Positions 6,616 to 13,848 of a stretch of 14,850 nt of DNA are shown here, in pieces (within the stretch, counting starts at the first letter, position 1; the number at the start of each line of letters is the position of its first letter). The translations under genes were made by a program, and so were the position numbers. Below the pieces are notes generated by a model. It was not told the origin of the DNA, made no database searches, and worked only from the letters and a program-made list of their open reading frames with translations. The stretch spans positions 1 through 14,850 of the forward strand of contig QIMB01000192.1 in assembly GCA_003233615.1 (NCBI GenBank). The letters run 5' to 3'. Source of the stretch: Nitrospirota bacterium (GTDB lineage: Bacteria; Nitrospirota; Nitrospiria; Nitrospirales; UBA8639).

Positions 6616-7854
6616 TTATGCTGTCAGAGGAAACGCTTCATACGAATGCGTGAGTGGATTTCGCACATAATCTTCCACATAATTCTGTAACGCCCCATTT
6701 CGGTATAAACGATTATTCGCAAATTTTGTATCAATCTTCCGTAATATTCTCACCTTCACACCCGTCATCTTCACAAATTCATCTACATGCACTCCCGCGA
6801 TATCGCGACCGGAACCTCGACCTGATTCCACAATACATTGCGGAATGTAGACATATTTTTCCGTGGTGAGACATTTTGCAATATCATTGAGAGTCAGCAG
6901 TACAGTACAGTCTGAATCTCCACCTAAGGTCGCGTTAGGCACGTGTAAATACTTGGCTCTGTTTTTTCGAAACATAGTTAAAATACGGTACACACTTCCC
7001 GCCATCACAACGGAATCCCGCTTTTCTAATTCTAAGGAATCAAACAAGCTGATGATTCGGCGCCGATTGAGAAAAGCCGTGACGTAGGCTTCAGTATGGA
7101 TTGTGGTCGAATTTGGAAGACCAGCATCATAAATTTTTTCAGCTTCAAGAGGCAGATATTGTCTACCTTGCCGCATAATGGTCTTCGTTGATTCGTTAAT
7201 ACCTCCTACCGGCGTGAGGCAACCCATCCACAACACACACTGTGAATTGATTTTAGAAATGGTTTTGGCATCATCAGACATCGTATCCTGATCAAATGCG
7301 TAAAAGTTGGCTGACGAGACTGCAGGACCATCGAGCACCTTCATCAAATGTTTCACCGAAGGCGCATGCGGCATGAGTTTCTGTCGATACTCACCAAGCG
7401 TAATCACCGATAATTCAAAATTGATGCGTCCTGGATATTGATCAAACAAACTATGAATTTTCGGAACATGGACAAAACCAACGGTAAAAAATTGAATATT
7501 CTTATCTGTGTACTTCAAAAAGTCTTCGAGCCATTCCATCGCCTTCGGGTGCAGGAAAAGATCGGTCCATTCCATGAATTCATTGCCACCCAAACACCAA
7601 AACTGCTGAGGATCCGTTGGCCGGGAATTAATGTAATTCAACATAAACTCCCAGTCTTCTTGCGTCGTCTTTGGAGGATCCAAGGTTTCCCGGTAAGAGT
7701 GATCTAACTCATAACAAAACGCACATTTGACAGGGCACGCTTTCCCTAAGCTTAACGGAATCTTACCTCCGTCCATCTCCTGCTTCAAGACAACACGATA
7801 ATCCTGTTTCGCAAATAACCTTGGTGCTTCTAAGAGAGGGAGTTCACGAGACAT
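6616..7854 (-). CDS. Radical SAM protein with DUF512-like C-terminal region
   Basis: A protein of 412 residues. The canonical radical SAM cluster motif CPVKCAFCYE (C40, C44, C47; CX3CX2C) lies near the N-terminus and should bind a [4Fe-4S] cluster that cleaves S-adenosylmethionine. Other core signs are a possible SAM-binding GGNE at about 89-92 and a FELSVITLGEYRQKLMPH strand-helix at about 146-163. The C-terminal third (about 281-372) reads MAGSVYRILTMF, then VPNATLGGDSDCTVLLTLNDI, IPQCIVESGRGSGRDIAGVHVDEF. This layout is reminiscent of the DUF512 domain (N-x-x-x-G ... G-L-L-T-x-x-D-I ... P) found after radical SAM domains, a comparison by eye only. Substrate unknown. It diverges from the J-domain-like gene across 122 bp, in which TATACT (7892-7897 on this strand) is a possible -10. 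No ribosome site is visible at the ATG. Confidence 0.85.
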   Translation of the reverse strand: MSRELPLLEAPRLFAKQDYRVVLKQEMDGGKIPLSLGKACPVKCAFCYELDHSYRETLDPPKTTQEDWEFMLNYINSRPTDPQQFWCLGGNEFMEWTDLFLHPKAMEWLEDFLKYTDKNIQFFTVGFVHVPKIHSLFDQYPGRINFELSVITLGEYRQKLMPHAPSVKHLMKVLDGPAVSSANFYAFDQDTMSDDAKTISKINSQCVLWMGCLTPVGGINESTKTIMRQGRQYLPLEAEKIYDAGLPNSTTIHTEAYVTAFLNRRRIISLFDSLELEKRDSVVMAGSVYRILTMFRKNRAKYLHVPNATLGGDSDCTVLLTLNDIAKCLTTEKYVYIPQCIVESGRGSGRDIAGVHVDEFVKMTGVKVRILRKIDTKFANNRLYRNGALQNYVEDYVRNPLTHSYEAFPLTA

Positions 7855-7976
7855 GAGAATTGCGTATCGAAATATTGGTGTAATGTGAGATAGTATACGG
7901 AGCGAATTGACAGAAAGCCCGATCCTCTGAAAAACTGCACCTACGCATCATCGAACTCATCTGGCATCATCTTTTT

Positions 7977-8240
7977 ATGGCAACCCAAGAACCATCTCCA
8001 TCAACGCATGTTAAAGAAGCCATGACGTTGCTCAATCTGACTCACCCATTTTCACAAGACACCCTCACCCAACGATATAACGAAACTCGTCGAACATGGC
8101 ATCCAGCACGATATGCCGGGCTCACAAATAATCCTGGGAAATATATGGAAATGTATAAAAAAGGAGAAGCCAAAACAAAAGACATTCAGGCTGCGTATCA
8201 ATTACTCCTGCCCTACGTGAATTCAGAACAGGCAAGCTAG
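7977..8240 (+). CDS. Small J-domain-like protein with HPA in place of HPD
   Basis: A protein of 87 residues that follows the DnaJ J-domain plan: helix I at about 13-20 (EAMTLLNL), PFSQDTLTQRYNETRRTWHPARY covering helix II and the loop (26-46), then helix III (YMEMYKKGEAKTKDIQAAYQLLLPY, 56-80). The Hsp70-activating HPD tripeptide is replaced by His42-Pro43-Ala44; the bases CATCCAGCA are unambiguous. In characterised J-proteins loss of this Asp abolishes stimulation of DnaK, so this protein probably does not act as a classical co-chaperone. It diverges from the radical SAM gene. A TTGACA box at 7907-7912 could be its -35, but the matching -10 is poor. No Shine-Dalgarno sequence precedes the ATG. 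Confidence 0.75.
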   Translation: MATQEPSPSTHVKEAMTLLNLTHPFSQDTLTQRYNETRRTWHPARYAGLTNNPGKYMEMYKKGEAKTKDIQAAYQLLLPYVNSEQAS

Positions 8241-8461
8241 CCCCCCTCAGCGTGACAATTATCATTCAAAAAATTGCGCAACAATTCAGCACATCAAGGC
8301 TAATGTACCCACACCGAGTCTTTTCCTTACCGTACCGTGTGCTCCATGAACATCGGTCAGTCTGGGACAGATTCTTCGTTCCACACAAAATGACAAGATG
8401 GTGTTAAATCGTTACGCAATTGTTTTCTTAAAAAAGACTGCAATCAATACTGCACGTACGA

Positions 8462-10435
8462 TCAGGGAGCGGCGTGACTGACCACTCGAGACATGCCCGA
8501 TTCCCCAGTCTTATCATTCTCTGCAGGACCGTGAGCAACAGGCCAAGTAATGAGCCCTTGAACACCATCAGTTCGTGGCTCCTCCTTCCCCGCTTTCATT
8601 GCATAAATATCCGGAAGGTAATTTGTGCCATATTTTGAAATATAGAGGAAGACATGTTCGCGGGCATTCACTCGAACAGCCCAAGGCTCAAAGTCATTTT
8701 GATAAAATTCTTCTGCCATTTTCATGGCATCTAAACAGGTCATTCCCCCCGGCTCATTCAACGTATAATAATAATCCAATGGCATATCGTAGTCGTCTTG
8801 TTTATGAATCGTGATGCCAAACTTTTCAGGATTCCTGACCATGGGCGTATGTCGATAGGCGACAAAATAAAATAACTCGACAGAGTGAATATATCGTTTG
8901 TTGTCCAAGAGAAATTGACGAGTCTCTTCCGCTTCGTCCTGGGTTTCGCCTGGAAACCCATAGAAGGCCATCACATGATTCCAAATACCCGCCTTGGCTG
9001 CCTCTCGCAAATTATTCTCTATCACAGATTTTTTGGCATGTTTATCCATCAACTCCAGAACACGTTCGTTCGCTGACTCCATCCCATAATACAGCGTACA
9101 GCACCCGGCTTGGACAGCCTGCTTCCATATTTCCGGATCTTGTAGCGTTTCCTCAAATCGAATCAAGGTGGTCCACTTAATCTTCACCTCTTCTTGAATC
9201 AACAGTTGTGTCACTTTTTTTAATAAAGCAGGCGGATAGGACTCATCGGAAAACAAAAAATGTTGGGCATGGTATTTTTCTTTGAGGGCCTTAATTTCTC
9301 GAACGACATCCTGAGCAGGCTTGCCACGATATTGATCAAAATAGCCTTGTCCATGATCGCAAAATGTACACCGTCCCCAATAGCACCCTCGTGTGGCGAG
9401 ATAGGGCAAAATTCGCTCTGGCACAAAATACATATCGAGCGGTAATCCATCAAAATCTGGAAGCGGCAACGACGTCGTCTTCTCAGTATAAATTTCCGTG
9501 TTGACCGTGACTTGTCCATCATGAACCCACATCAGGTTCGGGACCTGTTCCCAGGTCCGTTCTCCGGCTAAGGCTTCCAATAACCACAACAGGGCATGCT
9601 CACCTTCATACAGAATGGCTGAATCAAATACGTCTGAAAAAAATTTGTCCTGCTTGGGCAAATCATCTTGTAACCGGGTAATCACATTACCACCCACGGT
9701 AATATGAATATCAGGAAACTCCGTTTTGATCATTTTGCAAAACGTCATCCCCGCCAACAATTGCATTTGCGTCCCAATGGACACACCAATGACCTCCGGT
9801 TGTTCCTTATGAATGGCTGGAAGCACAAGTTGTCGACAGACGTCTCGATAGATATTGACATGTTCATCTTCTAAACTCGCTAAGACTTCAGTGGAGACTC
9901 CAGATCGATACCCTAAATTACTTTCCATGGGATAGAACACGAGGGAGGCAGGGAAATATGCTGCCGAAATGAATTGCATTACATCTCGAAATGTATTGAG
10001 CGCCCATTCCAATTTCTCGGCGTGATAAAATTCTTGTCCCCGCACAACAGCCTTGGCTTCTTCAGCCTTCGCAGCCAAGGCCATCACATCCACACCATCC
10101 TGCGACCGGAGACAGACTAATCGTTCACACTCAACATCAGATAACTGCTGACGAACTTCTTTCTCTTCTAATATCCGACGCTGCTGATCCATTCGCATTT
10201 TCACACAAATCAGAAAGGTGTCCGTAAAAAACAAATTATACATCTCAATGTTAATATCTTTTTGAATGACCTCATGGCCATACGCTCGCAGGACAGCTGT
10301 CAGACTTGGGAGGGCAAGATAGGGAGCGGTCGGCACCCATTCCGGTGGGAACAGGAGCATGGTTTTAAATGCGCGTCTGGGCTTGGTGGTCGACGCTGCC
10401 CGGTCAAGAACAATGAGGGTATCAGTCATCGTCAT
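8462..10435 (-). CDS. B12-binding-domain radical SAM protein, second gene of a paralogous pair
   Basis: A protein of 657 residues. A cobalamin-binding-like Rossmann half begins at about 24 (MLLFPPEWVPTAPYLALPSL, then GHEVIQKDINIEMY) and resumes at about 213 (PEVIGVSIGTQMQLL ... PDIHITVGGN). Between them lie about 140 mainly helical, charged residues. The D-x-H-x-x-G cobalamin-ligand motif is absent (D-I-N-I-E), as in many class B enzymes. The radical SAM domain has RGCYWGRCTFCDHG with C351, C356 and C359, a CX4CX2C spacing instead of CX3CX2C, followed by FSDESYPP, YGMES and FYGFPGET core motifs. Members of this superfamily methylate or rearrange unactivated carbons; the substrate here is unknown. 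It lies 13 bp after its paralogue. AGGA (10438-10445 region) fits the ATG at 10429 (residue 3) as well as that at 10435. The tail after about 610 is unlike the paralogue and looks disordered. Confidence 0.93.
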   Translation of the reverse strand: MTMTDTLIVLDRAASTTKPRRAFKTMLLFPPEWVPTAPYLALPSLTAVLRAYGHEVIQKDINIEMYNLFFTDTFLICVKMRMDQQRRILEEKEVRQQLSDVECERLVCLRSQDGVDVMALAAKAEEAKAVVRGQEFYHAEKLEWALNTFRDVMQFISAAYFPASLVFYPMESNLGYRSGVSTEVLASLEDEHVNIYRDVCRQLVLPAIHKEQPEVIGVSIGTQMQLLAGMTFCKMIKTEFPDIHITVGGNVITRLQDDLPKQDKFFSDVFDSAILYEGEHALLWLLEALAGERTWEQVPNLMWVHDGQVTVNTEIYTEKTTSLPLPDFDGLPLDMYFVPERILPYLATRGCYWGRCTFCDHGQGYFDQYRGKPAQDVVREIKALKEKYHAQHFLFSDESYPPALLKKVTQLLIQEEVKIKWTTLIRFEETLQDPEIWKQAVQAGCCTLYYGMESANERVLELMDKHAKKSVIENNLREAAKAGIWNHVMAFYGFPGETQDEAEETRQFLLDNKRYIHSVELFYFVAYRHTPMVRNPEKFGITIHKQDDYDMPLDYYYTLNEPGGMTCLDAMKMAEEFYQNDFEPWAVRVNAREHVFLYISKYGTNYLPDIYAMKAGKEEPRTDGVQGLITWPVAHGPAENDKTGESGMSRVVSHAAP

Positions 10436-10448
10436 CCCTTCCTAACGA

Positions 10449-12344
10449 TTACGCCGAGACGAGTTGAGAGGAGGGATCTTGTGAGTCTAGCTGAAATTGC
10501 AAGGTCGGGAGATTATTGGTGCCATAATACGACACATAGAGAAACACATATTCACGGACGAAAATTTTCAGATCCCATCCAGCGTAATGATTTTGTTCAA
10601 ACTCCTCAAACACACGTTCGGCGTCTTCGATACTCAAACCTTTTTTCACCGTAAAATAATAGTCCATGGCCAAATCCCAGTCAGGATTTTTATACACCGT
10701 AATGCCAAACTTTTCAGGATTCTGCGCCACCGGCGTATGTTTGCTCAAATCAAATGTGCCAAACCCGATTGAATGCACATGGGCTCGATGGTCTTCCAAG
10801 AAATTTGTCGAAAACTTTGCCTCTTCATAGGTTTCGCCTGGAAACCCGAAAAAGCCCATCACATGATTCCACACCCCATGGCGTGAAGACAACTCCAGAC
10901 TGCGTTGGATAATTTCAGTGGTCGTAGCCTTATCCATCAACTGTAAGACTCGCTCACTCCCCGACTCATACCCCATATGCAAATATTTGCACCCCGCATC
11001 TTGCGCGTCCTGCCAGATCTCATCATCCAAAAGGCTTTTTTCAAATCGAATATGCGTCGTCCAGGCAATATCTAACTTCGATTCAACCAGTTTCCTGTTT
11101 AACTTTCGAAACAAGGCTGGCGGGTACGATTCATCCGTAAAATGAAAATGCCGTGTCTGATATTTCTGTTTCAAAAAAGTGAGCTCTTCAATGATCTGCC
11201 AATCCTTTTTGGTTCGATATCCAGAGGTATAACCTTCACCATGATCGCAAAATTCACATCGCCCCCAATAGCACCCTCGCGTCGCCAGATAGGGCAAGAT
11301 CGGTTCAGGGACAAAGTATTTTTCCAACGGCAACCCATCAAAATCCGGAGGCGGCAAGGCGCCCATGTTCTCGGCAAAGGTTTCGCTATTGACGTGAATA
11401 CCTCCAGCATCTTTGAACATGAGATTCGGCACATGTGACAGCTCCGTCCCATTGGCAATACCTTCGACCAATCGCAGCAGCGCCGTCTCACCTTCATACA
11501 CAATAGCACTATCAAACAATGCAAAAAGTTTTGGGATATTCGGTAGGACGTCCCGAAACCTCGTCACGGTATTTCCGCCAATCGTGACATGAATGTCAGG
11601 GAATTGTTCTTTAATCATCGCGCAAAAAGTCATCGATGAAAACAATTGTTGGCGAAGAACAATCGAAATACCAATCACATCAGGTTGCTCCGCGATAATG
11701 GCCGGTTTGACGATATGCTCAAACACATCCCGATAGACATTCACTTGCGTATCATTCACCGCATCCAGCACCTCGGAAGACATAAAGAGCTTATACGATA
11801 AATCCGTTTCCATAGGAGGCATACAAATTCTGGCTGGAGAATACACTAACGAAATCGTGGCCGTGACCTCCCGAAAGACCGCGATGGCCCATTCCAGTTT
11901 TTCACTGTTGTAGAACTCTGGTGTGCGCACAATACGTTTGGCCTCTTCAGCTTTTTCAATCAGCTCTCCAATCCGACTGCGCGTACAGTCACAGAGCGCA
12001 AGCTGCAATTCCACTTCGGCGTCGGACAAATTACGATCTCGGGCTATTTTTTTCAACCGGTCTAACTGCTGAGGCACCTTTTTCAACACTCGCCGTAAAA
12101 AATCCGCACTAAAAAACCAATCGTACATTTCAAGATTGACGTCTTTTTGCACCACATCATGCCCGGCATCACGAAGAAACGCCGTTAATGTTGGGAGACT
12201 CAAATAAGGTTCGGAAGGATACCAATCAGGAGGGAAGATCAACATGACTTTCGCATGCTTCTCTGGTCTTCCAGAATTCTCAGCTGGTTGAGATTTAGTC
12301 CGGAAGGGACTAATCAACCCGCCTTTGTCATAATTAATTCTCAT
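10449..12344 (-). CDS. B12-binding-domain radical SAM protein, first gene of a paralogous pair
   Basis: A protein of 631 residues, closely similar throughout to the gene that follows it. The cobalamin-binding half starts at about 33 (VMLIFPPDWYPSEPYLSLPTL, GHDVVQKDVNLEMY), is interrupted by a helical insertion of about 140 residues (75-215), and resumes with PDVIGISIVLRQQLF and PDIHVTIGGN. It lacks the D-x-H-x-x-G ligand motif. The cluster motif is RGCYWGRCEFCDHG with C358, C363 and C366, again CX4CX2C. Downstream core motifs are FTDESYPP, MGYESGSERVL and FFGFPGET. Reaction and substrate are unknown; two related but diverged copies suggest successive or heterodimeric steps. AGGA at 12352-12355 is 7 bases from the ATG, a good ribosome site. 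It leads the minus-strand operon and faces the small-gene operon across 334 bp. Confidence 0.94.
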   Translation of the reverse strand: MRINYDKGGLISPFRTKSQPAENSGRPEKHAKVMLIFPPDWYPSEPYLSLPTLTAFLRDAGHDVVQKDVNLEMYDWFFSADFLRRVLKKVPQQLDRLKKIARDRNLSDAEVELQLALCDCTRSRIGELIEKAEEAKRIVRTPEFYNSEKLEWAIAVFREVTATISLVYSPARICMPPMETDLSYKLFMSSEVLDAVNDTQVNVYRDVFEHIVKPAIIAEQPDVIGISIVLRQQLFSSMTFCAMIKEQFPDIHVTIGGNTVTRFRDVLPNIPKLFALFDSAIVYEGETALLRLVEGIANGTELSHVPNLMFKDAGGIHVNSETFAENMGALPPPDFDGLPLEKYFVPEPILPYLATRGCYWGRCEFCDHGEGYTSGYRTKKDWQIIEELTFLKQKYQTRHFHFTDESYPPALFRKLNRKLVESKLDIAWTTHIRFEKSLLDDEIWQDAQDAGCKYLHMGYESGSERVLQLMDKATTTEIIQRSLELSSRHGVWNHVMGFFGFPGETYEEAKFSTNFLEDHRAHVHSIGFGTFDLSKHTPVAQNPEKFGITVYKNPDWDLAMDYYFTVKKGLSIEDAERVFEEFEQNHYAGWDLKIFVREYVFLYVSYYGTNNLPTLQFQLDSQDPSSQLVSA

Positions 12345-12400
12345 CTATAATTCCTAGGTAAAAATATGAATTATCTATCACTGGGAAATATCCGAGAAAG

Positions 12401-12406
12401 ATTATA
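12401..12406 (-). promoter_or_regulatory. Possible -10 box for the B12 radical SAM operon
   Basis: Read on the minus strand this is a perfect TATAAT, 57 bases upstream of the first gene's ATG. A weak -35 (TTCTGA, 18-base spacing) lies behind it. The surrounding DNA is AT-rich, so a perfect hexamer could arise by chance. Confidence 0.35.
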
Positions 12407-12546
12407 TCTATTCAAAGAATCAAATCAGAAGTAACTTATTGATATATCGCTATTTTTTGACGGAACAATAACGTATTCTAAGTCCTTGAAAAATGGATGG
12501 TCAAGGGCAAATGGGAAATGATTGCCTGACAGGCCATATCACGAAA

Positions 12547-12575
12547 TTGACCAAAACAGTGTTATCTATTACCAT
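12547..12575 (+). promoter_or_regulatory. Candidate sigma70-type promoter of the small-gene operon
   Basis: TTGACC at 12547-12552 and TACCAT at 12570-12575 are separated by exactly 17 bases. Transcription would start near 12582 and leave a leader of roughly 97 bases before the 12679 gene. Confidence 0.45.
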
Positions 12576-12639
12576 ACGTAGTCAAGTGTACGACAGTCCC
12601 ACCTAAACAGCAGACTCCTTCAACAACATTTTTGCCTTC

Positions 12640-12657
12640 CCTTTTCATGAGAAAAGG
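12640..12657 (+). promoter_or_regulatory. Hairpin just upstream of the ribosome binding site of the 12679 gene
   Basis: CCTTTTC and GAAAAGG form a perfect 7-bp stem around an ATGA loop. It ends 9 bases before the GAGGAA ribosome site (12667-12672). No T-run follows, so it is not a standard terminator. It could affect translation of the small-gene operon or serve as an operator. Confidence 0.4.
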
Positions 12658-12678
12658 ACTGCGTGCGAGGAATACACC

Positions 12679-12930
12679 ATGAATACCATGACTCTGCAAG
12701 AATCGCGAAACTGGATGTCTTACCTGATGGACTCGATCGTCAATTCAGGAACTATGCCGGCATGGGAAGCCATCGACTACCTCACGAATAATCTTATAGG
12801 AGAAGGCCCGAACCTGAATTTACATCATTCAAAATCCCCGTATGAAACGATCCAACAATTCTTGCATCGTGTGTATGGACCTATTGTGGAAGCGGCTTCA
12901 AGAACAGTGACGATCCTTCACAAGCCATGA
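12679..12930 (+). CDS. Small protein of unknown function (83 residues), first of a three-gene run
   Basis: I do not recognise the family. The protein is soluble-looking, has no cysteine and no membrane segment, and is probably mostly helical (EAIDYLTNN, ETIQQFLHRVYGPIVEAASR). GAGGAA at 12667-12672 with 6-base spacing supports the ATG. Its stop overlaps the next gene's start by ATGA, so the two are translationally coupled. It is transcribed away from the two B12 radical SAM genes, from a shared control region. It could be a partner or regulator of those enzymes, but nothing in its own sequence shows this. Confidence 0.7.
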   Translation: MNTMTLQESRNWMSYLMDSIVNSGTMPAWEAIDYLTNNLIGEGPNLNLHHSKSPYETIQQFLHRVYGPIVEAASRTVTILHKP

Positions 12931-13196
12931 TTCACATGTTCACCGACATCAGCCTGATGGGCAAATCAGCAGTATTAGTCGTCTATTATCCAGGGCTGAA
13001 CCAGCCACATCAGTTATTGCTCCTGGATTCTATCCCCGCTTGGGATTTAGTCTTCGAAACCGCGACAGCATTGAATGCATGGGCCGAGGAACGATATGGA
13101 TGGATTGTCTCGGCTCTTCAAACCGTAGGGCCGCAGGTTGAATCAGAGCCCGTTGATCGCACAACCGAGTTACAACCAGCTTTGGTGGAAAACTGA
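12927..13196 (+). CDS. Small protein of unknown function (89 residues), coupled to the preceding gene
   Basis: The family is not recognised. The N-terminal part has an alternating hydrophobic strand pattern (AVLVVYYPG, HQLLLLDSIP), followed by a helix (WDLVFETATALNAWAEERYGW) and a polar acidic tail. There are no cysteines and no signal peptide. The start overlaps the previous stop (ATGA at 12927-12930), and no separate ribosome site is needed or seen. The two products may form a complex, as coupled small genes often do; this is inference from the arrangement. Confidence 0.7.
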   Translation: MIHMFTDISLMGKSAVLVVYYPGLNQPHQLLLLDSIPAWDLVFETATALNAWAEERYGWIVSALQTVGPQVESEPVDRTTELQPALVEN

Positions 13197-13223
13197 TCAC
13201 GAACCCTGCTATGGTTAAGTGCC

Positions 13224-13451
13224 ATGCCTATCAATGTCCTACCAAAAGACTCTCCCCGCGGCCGAGGCCCAGAACCAACCCAGGCTGTAACTCAAAAACC
13301 AGAGGAAAAATTAGTTGGCAGTGAAGAAAAATTACAAGAAAAAGAATCAGATCTCGCCAATCAAGAAATCCAAGCCCTCTGGGAATCACAAGAAATCGGC
13401 AACACGAGTTGGTCCGGTAGTGGCGGCCAACGTTACTCCGATCCTGACTAA
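13224..13451 (+). CDS. Possible small disordered protein (75 residues)
   Basis: An open frame 27 bp after the 12927 gene on the same strand. The product is rich in Pro, Glu, Lys and Gln, has a repeat-like EEKLVGSEEKLQEKE segment (about 27-41), and ends in a Gly/Ser-rich tail NTSWSGSGGQRYSDPD. It would be intrinsically disordered and charged. There is no clear ribosome site before the ATG. Open frames also exist on both strands here, so coding status is uncertain. It is listed because composition and spacing fit a third gene of the operon. Confidence 0.45.
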   Translation: MPINVLPKDSPRGRGPEPTQAVTQKPEEKLVGSEEKLQEKESDLANQEIQALWESQEIGNTSWSGSGGQRYSDPD

Positions 13452-13535
13452 CACACAAGCACAGACCAAGCACTTCATTCAAAACATTTTCATAGCTGCC
13501 CGCAGCGGAACGACTTTTTTGTGTGTCTTCGGAAC

Positions 13536-13723
13536 ATGAAAGTCAGAACAGGCTATCCTGGTCTGAATTTCCGTTACTACAGACCGTATCTGTCTAACAC
13601 CGAAGCACAATTGGAAGATGCTCAGATCATGGCCGGACAGGCCGAGACGAAGACGACGCGCCTCGTATGGACGACGATCCGTACAATTAGACTTTAGATG
13701 AAGTCAAACAGATAGGAATCTAG
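13536..13723 (+). pseudogene. Remnant of a tyrosine recombinase/integrase C-terminus, frameshifted
   Basis: The frame from 13536 includes SNTEAQLEDAQIMAGQAETK-TTRL, which matches the end of phage-type integrases by eye (a typical form is L-x-N-G-G-T-L-E-x-A-Q-x-I-A-G-H-x-x-x-x-T-T-x-L-Y-D-R). The catalytic His of the G-H motif is Gln here. After TTRL the frame breaks: a one-base shift restores L-Y-G-R-R, and another frame gives DDDPYN, a stop, then TLDEVKQIGI, the usual integrase ending, to a TAG at 13721-13723. The N-terminal catalytic Arg region is missing. This is a decayed scrap of a mobile element or integron-like integrase, just upstream of brnT. Confidence 0.6.
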
Positions 13724-13767
13724 AAAATCTTCCCAGAGAGAAAACGGACGGACGTAAGGACTTTAGG

Positions 13768-13795
13768 ATATCTGATAAAGACGATTATCAGATAT
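13768..13795. repeat. Perfect 11-bp inverted repeat between the integrase remnant and brnT
   Basis: ATATCTGATAA and TTATCAGATAT are exact reverse complements around a 6-base loop AGACGA. No T-run follows, so a simple terminator is unlikely. It lies 44 bp after the integrase remnant and 53 bp before brnT. It may be an attachment or terminal-repeat scar, or an operator. Confidence 0.6.
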
Positions 13796-13814
13796 GGAAT
13801 CGAAATCAACAAAA

Positions 13815-13843
13815 TTGACAGTATGTACAAATTGTACTAACAT
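13815..13843 (+). promoter_or_regulatory. brnTA promoter with a palindromic operator in the spacer
   Basis: A consensus -35 TTGACA (13815-13820) and a -10-like TAACAT (13838-13843) are 17 bases apart. The spacer contains the perfect palindrome GTACAA-A-TTGTAC (13825-13837). BrnA antitoxins are ribbon-helix-helix repressors of their own operon, so this dyad is the natural operator candidate. The ATG of brnT at 13849 lies where transcription would begin, so the message would be almost leaderless. Confidence 0.65.
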
Positions 13844-13848
13844 TAAAT

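Larger units (their letters stand above)
12345..12678. other. Divergent control region between the radical SAM pair and the small-gene operon
   Basis: There is no gene in these 334 bases. They separate two divergent transcription units and are AT-rich on the left side. No cobalamin riboswitch core (B12 box GCCACTG-like) could be found by eye on either strand. A short dyad GCCTG-A-CAGGC lies near 12525-12535. The candidate promoters and the leader hairpin are listed separately. Confidence 0.6.

Noticed and set aside
12345..12678. Cobalamin riboswitch upstream of the B12 radical SAM operon
   Set aside because: Expected by function, but no B12-box-like core could be found on either strand and the leader from the candidate promoter is only ~50 bases.
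13231..13539. Frames overlapping the 13224 gene (83 codons minus, 74 codons plus)
   Set aside because: The minus frame is the antisense of a Glu/Lys-rich stretch and the plus frame is Lys/Thr-rich low complexity; the 13224 frame is the better, though uncertain, candidate.
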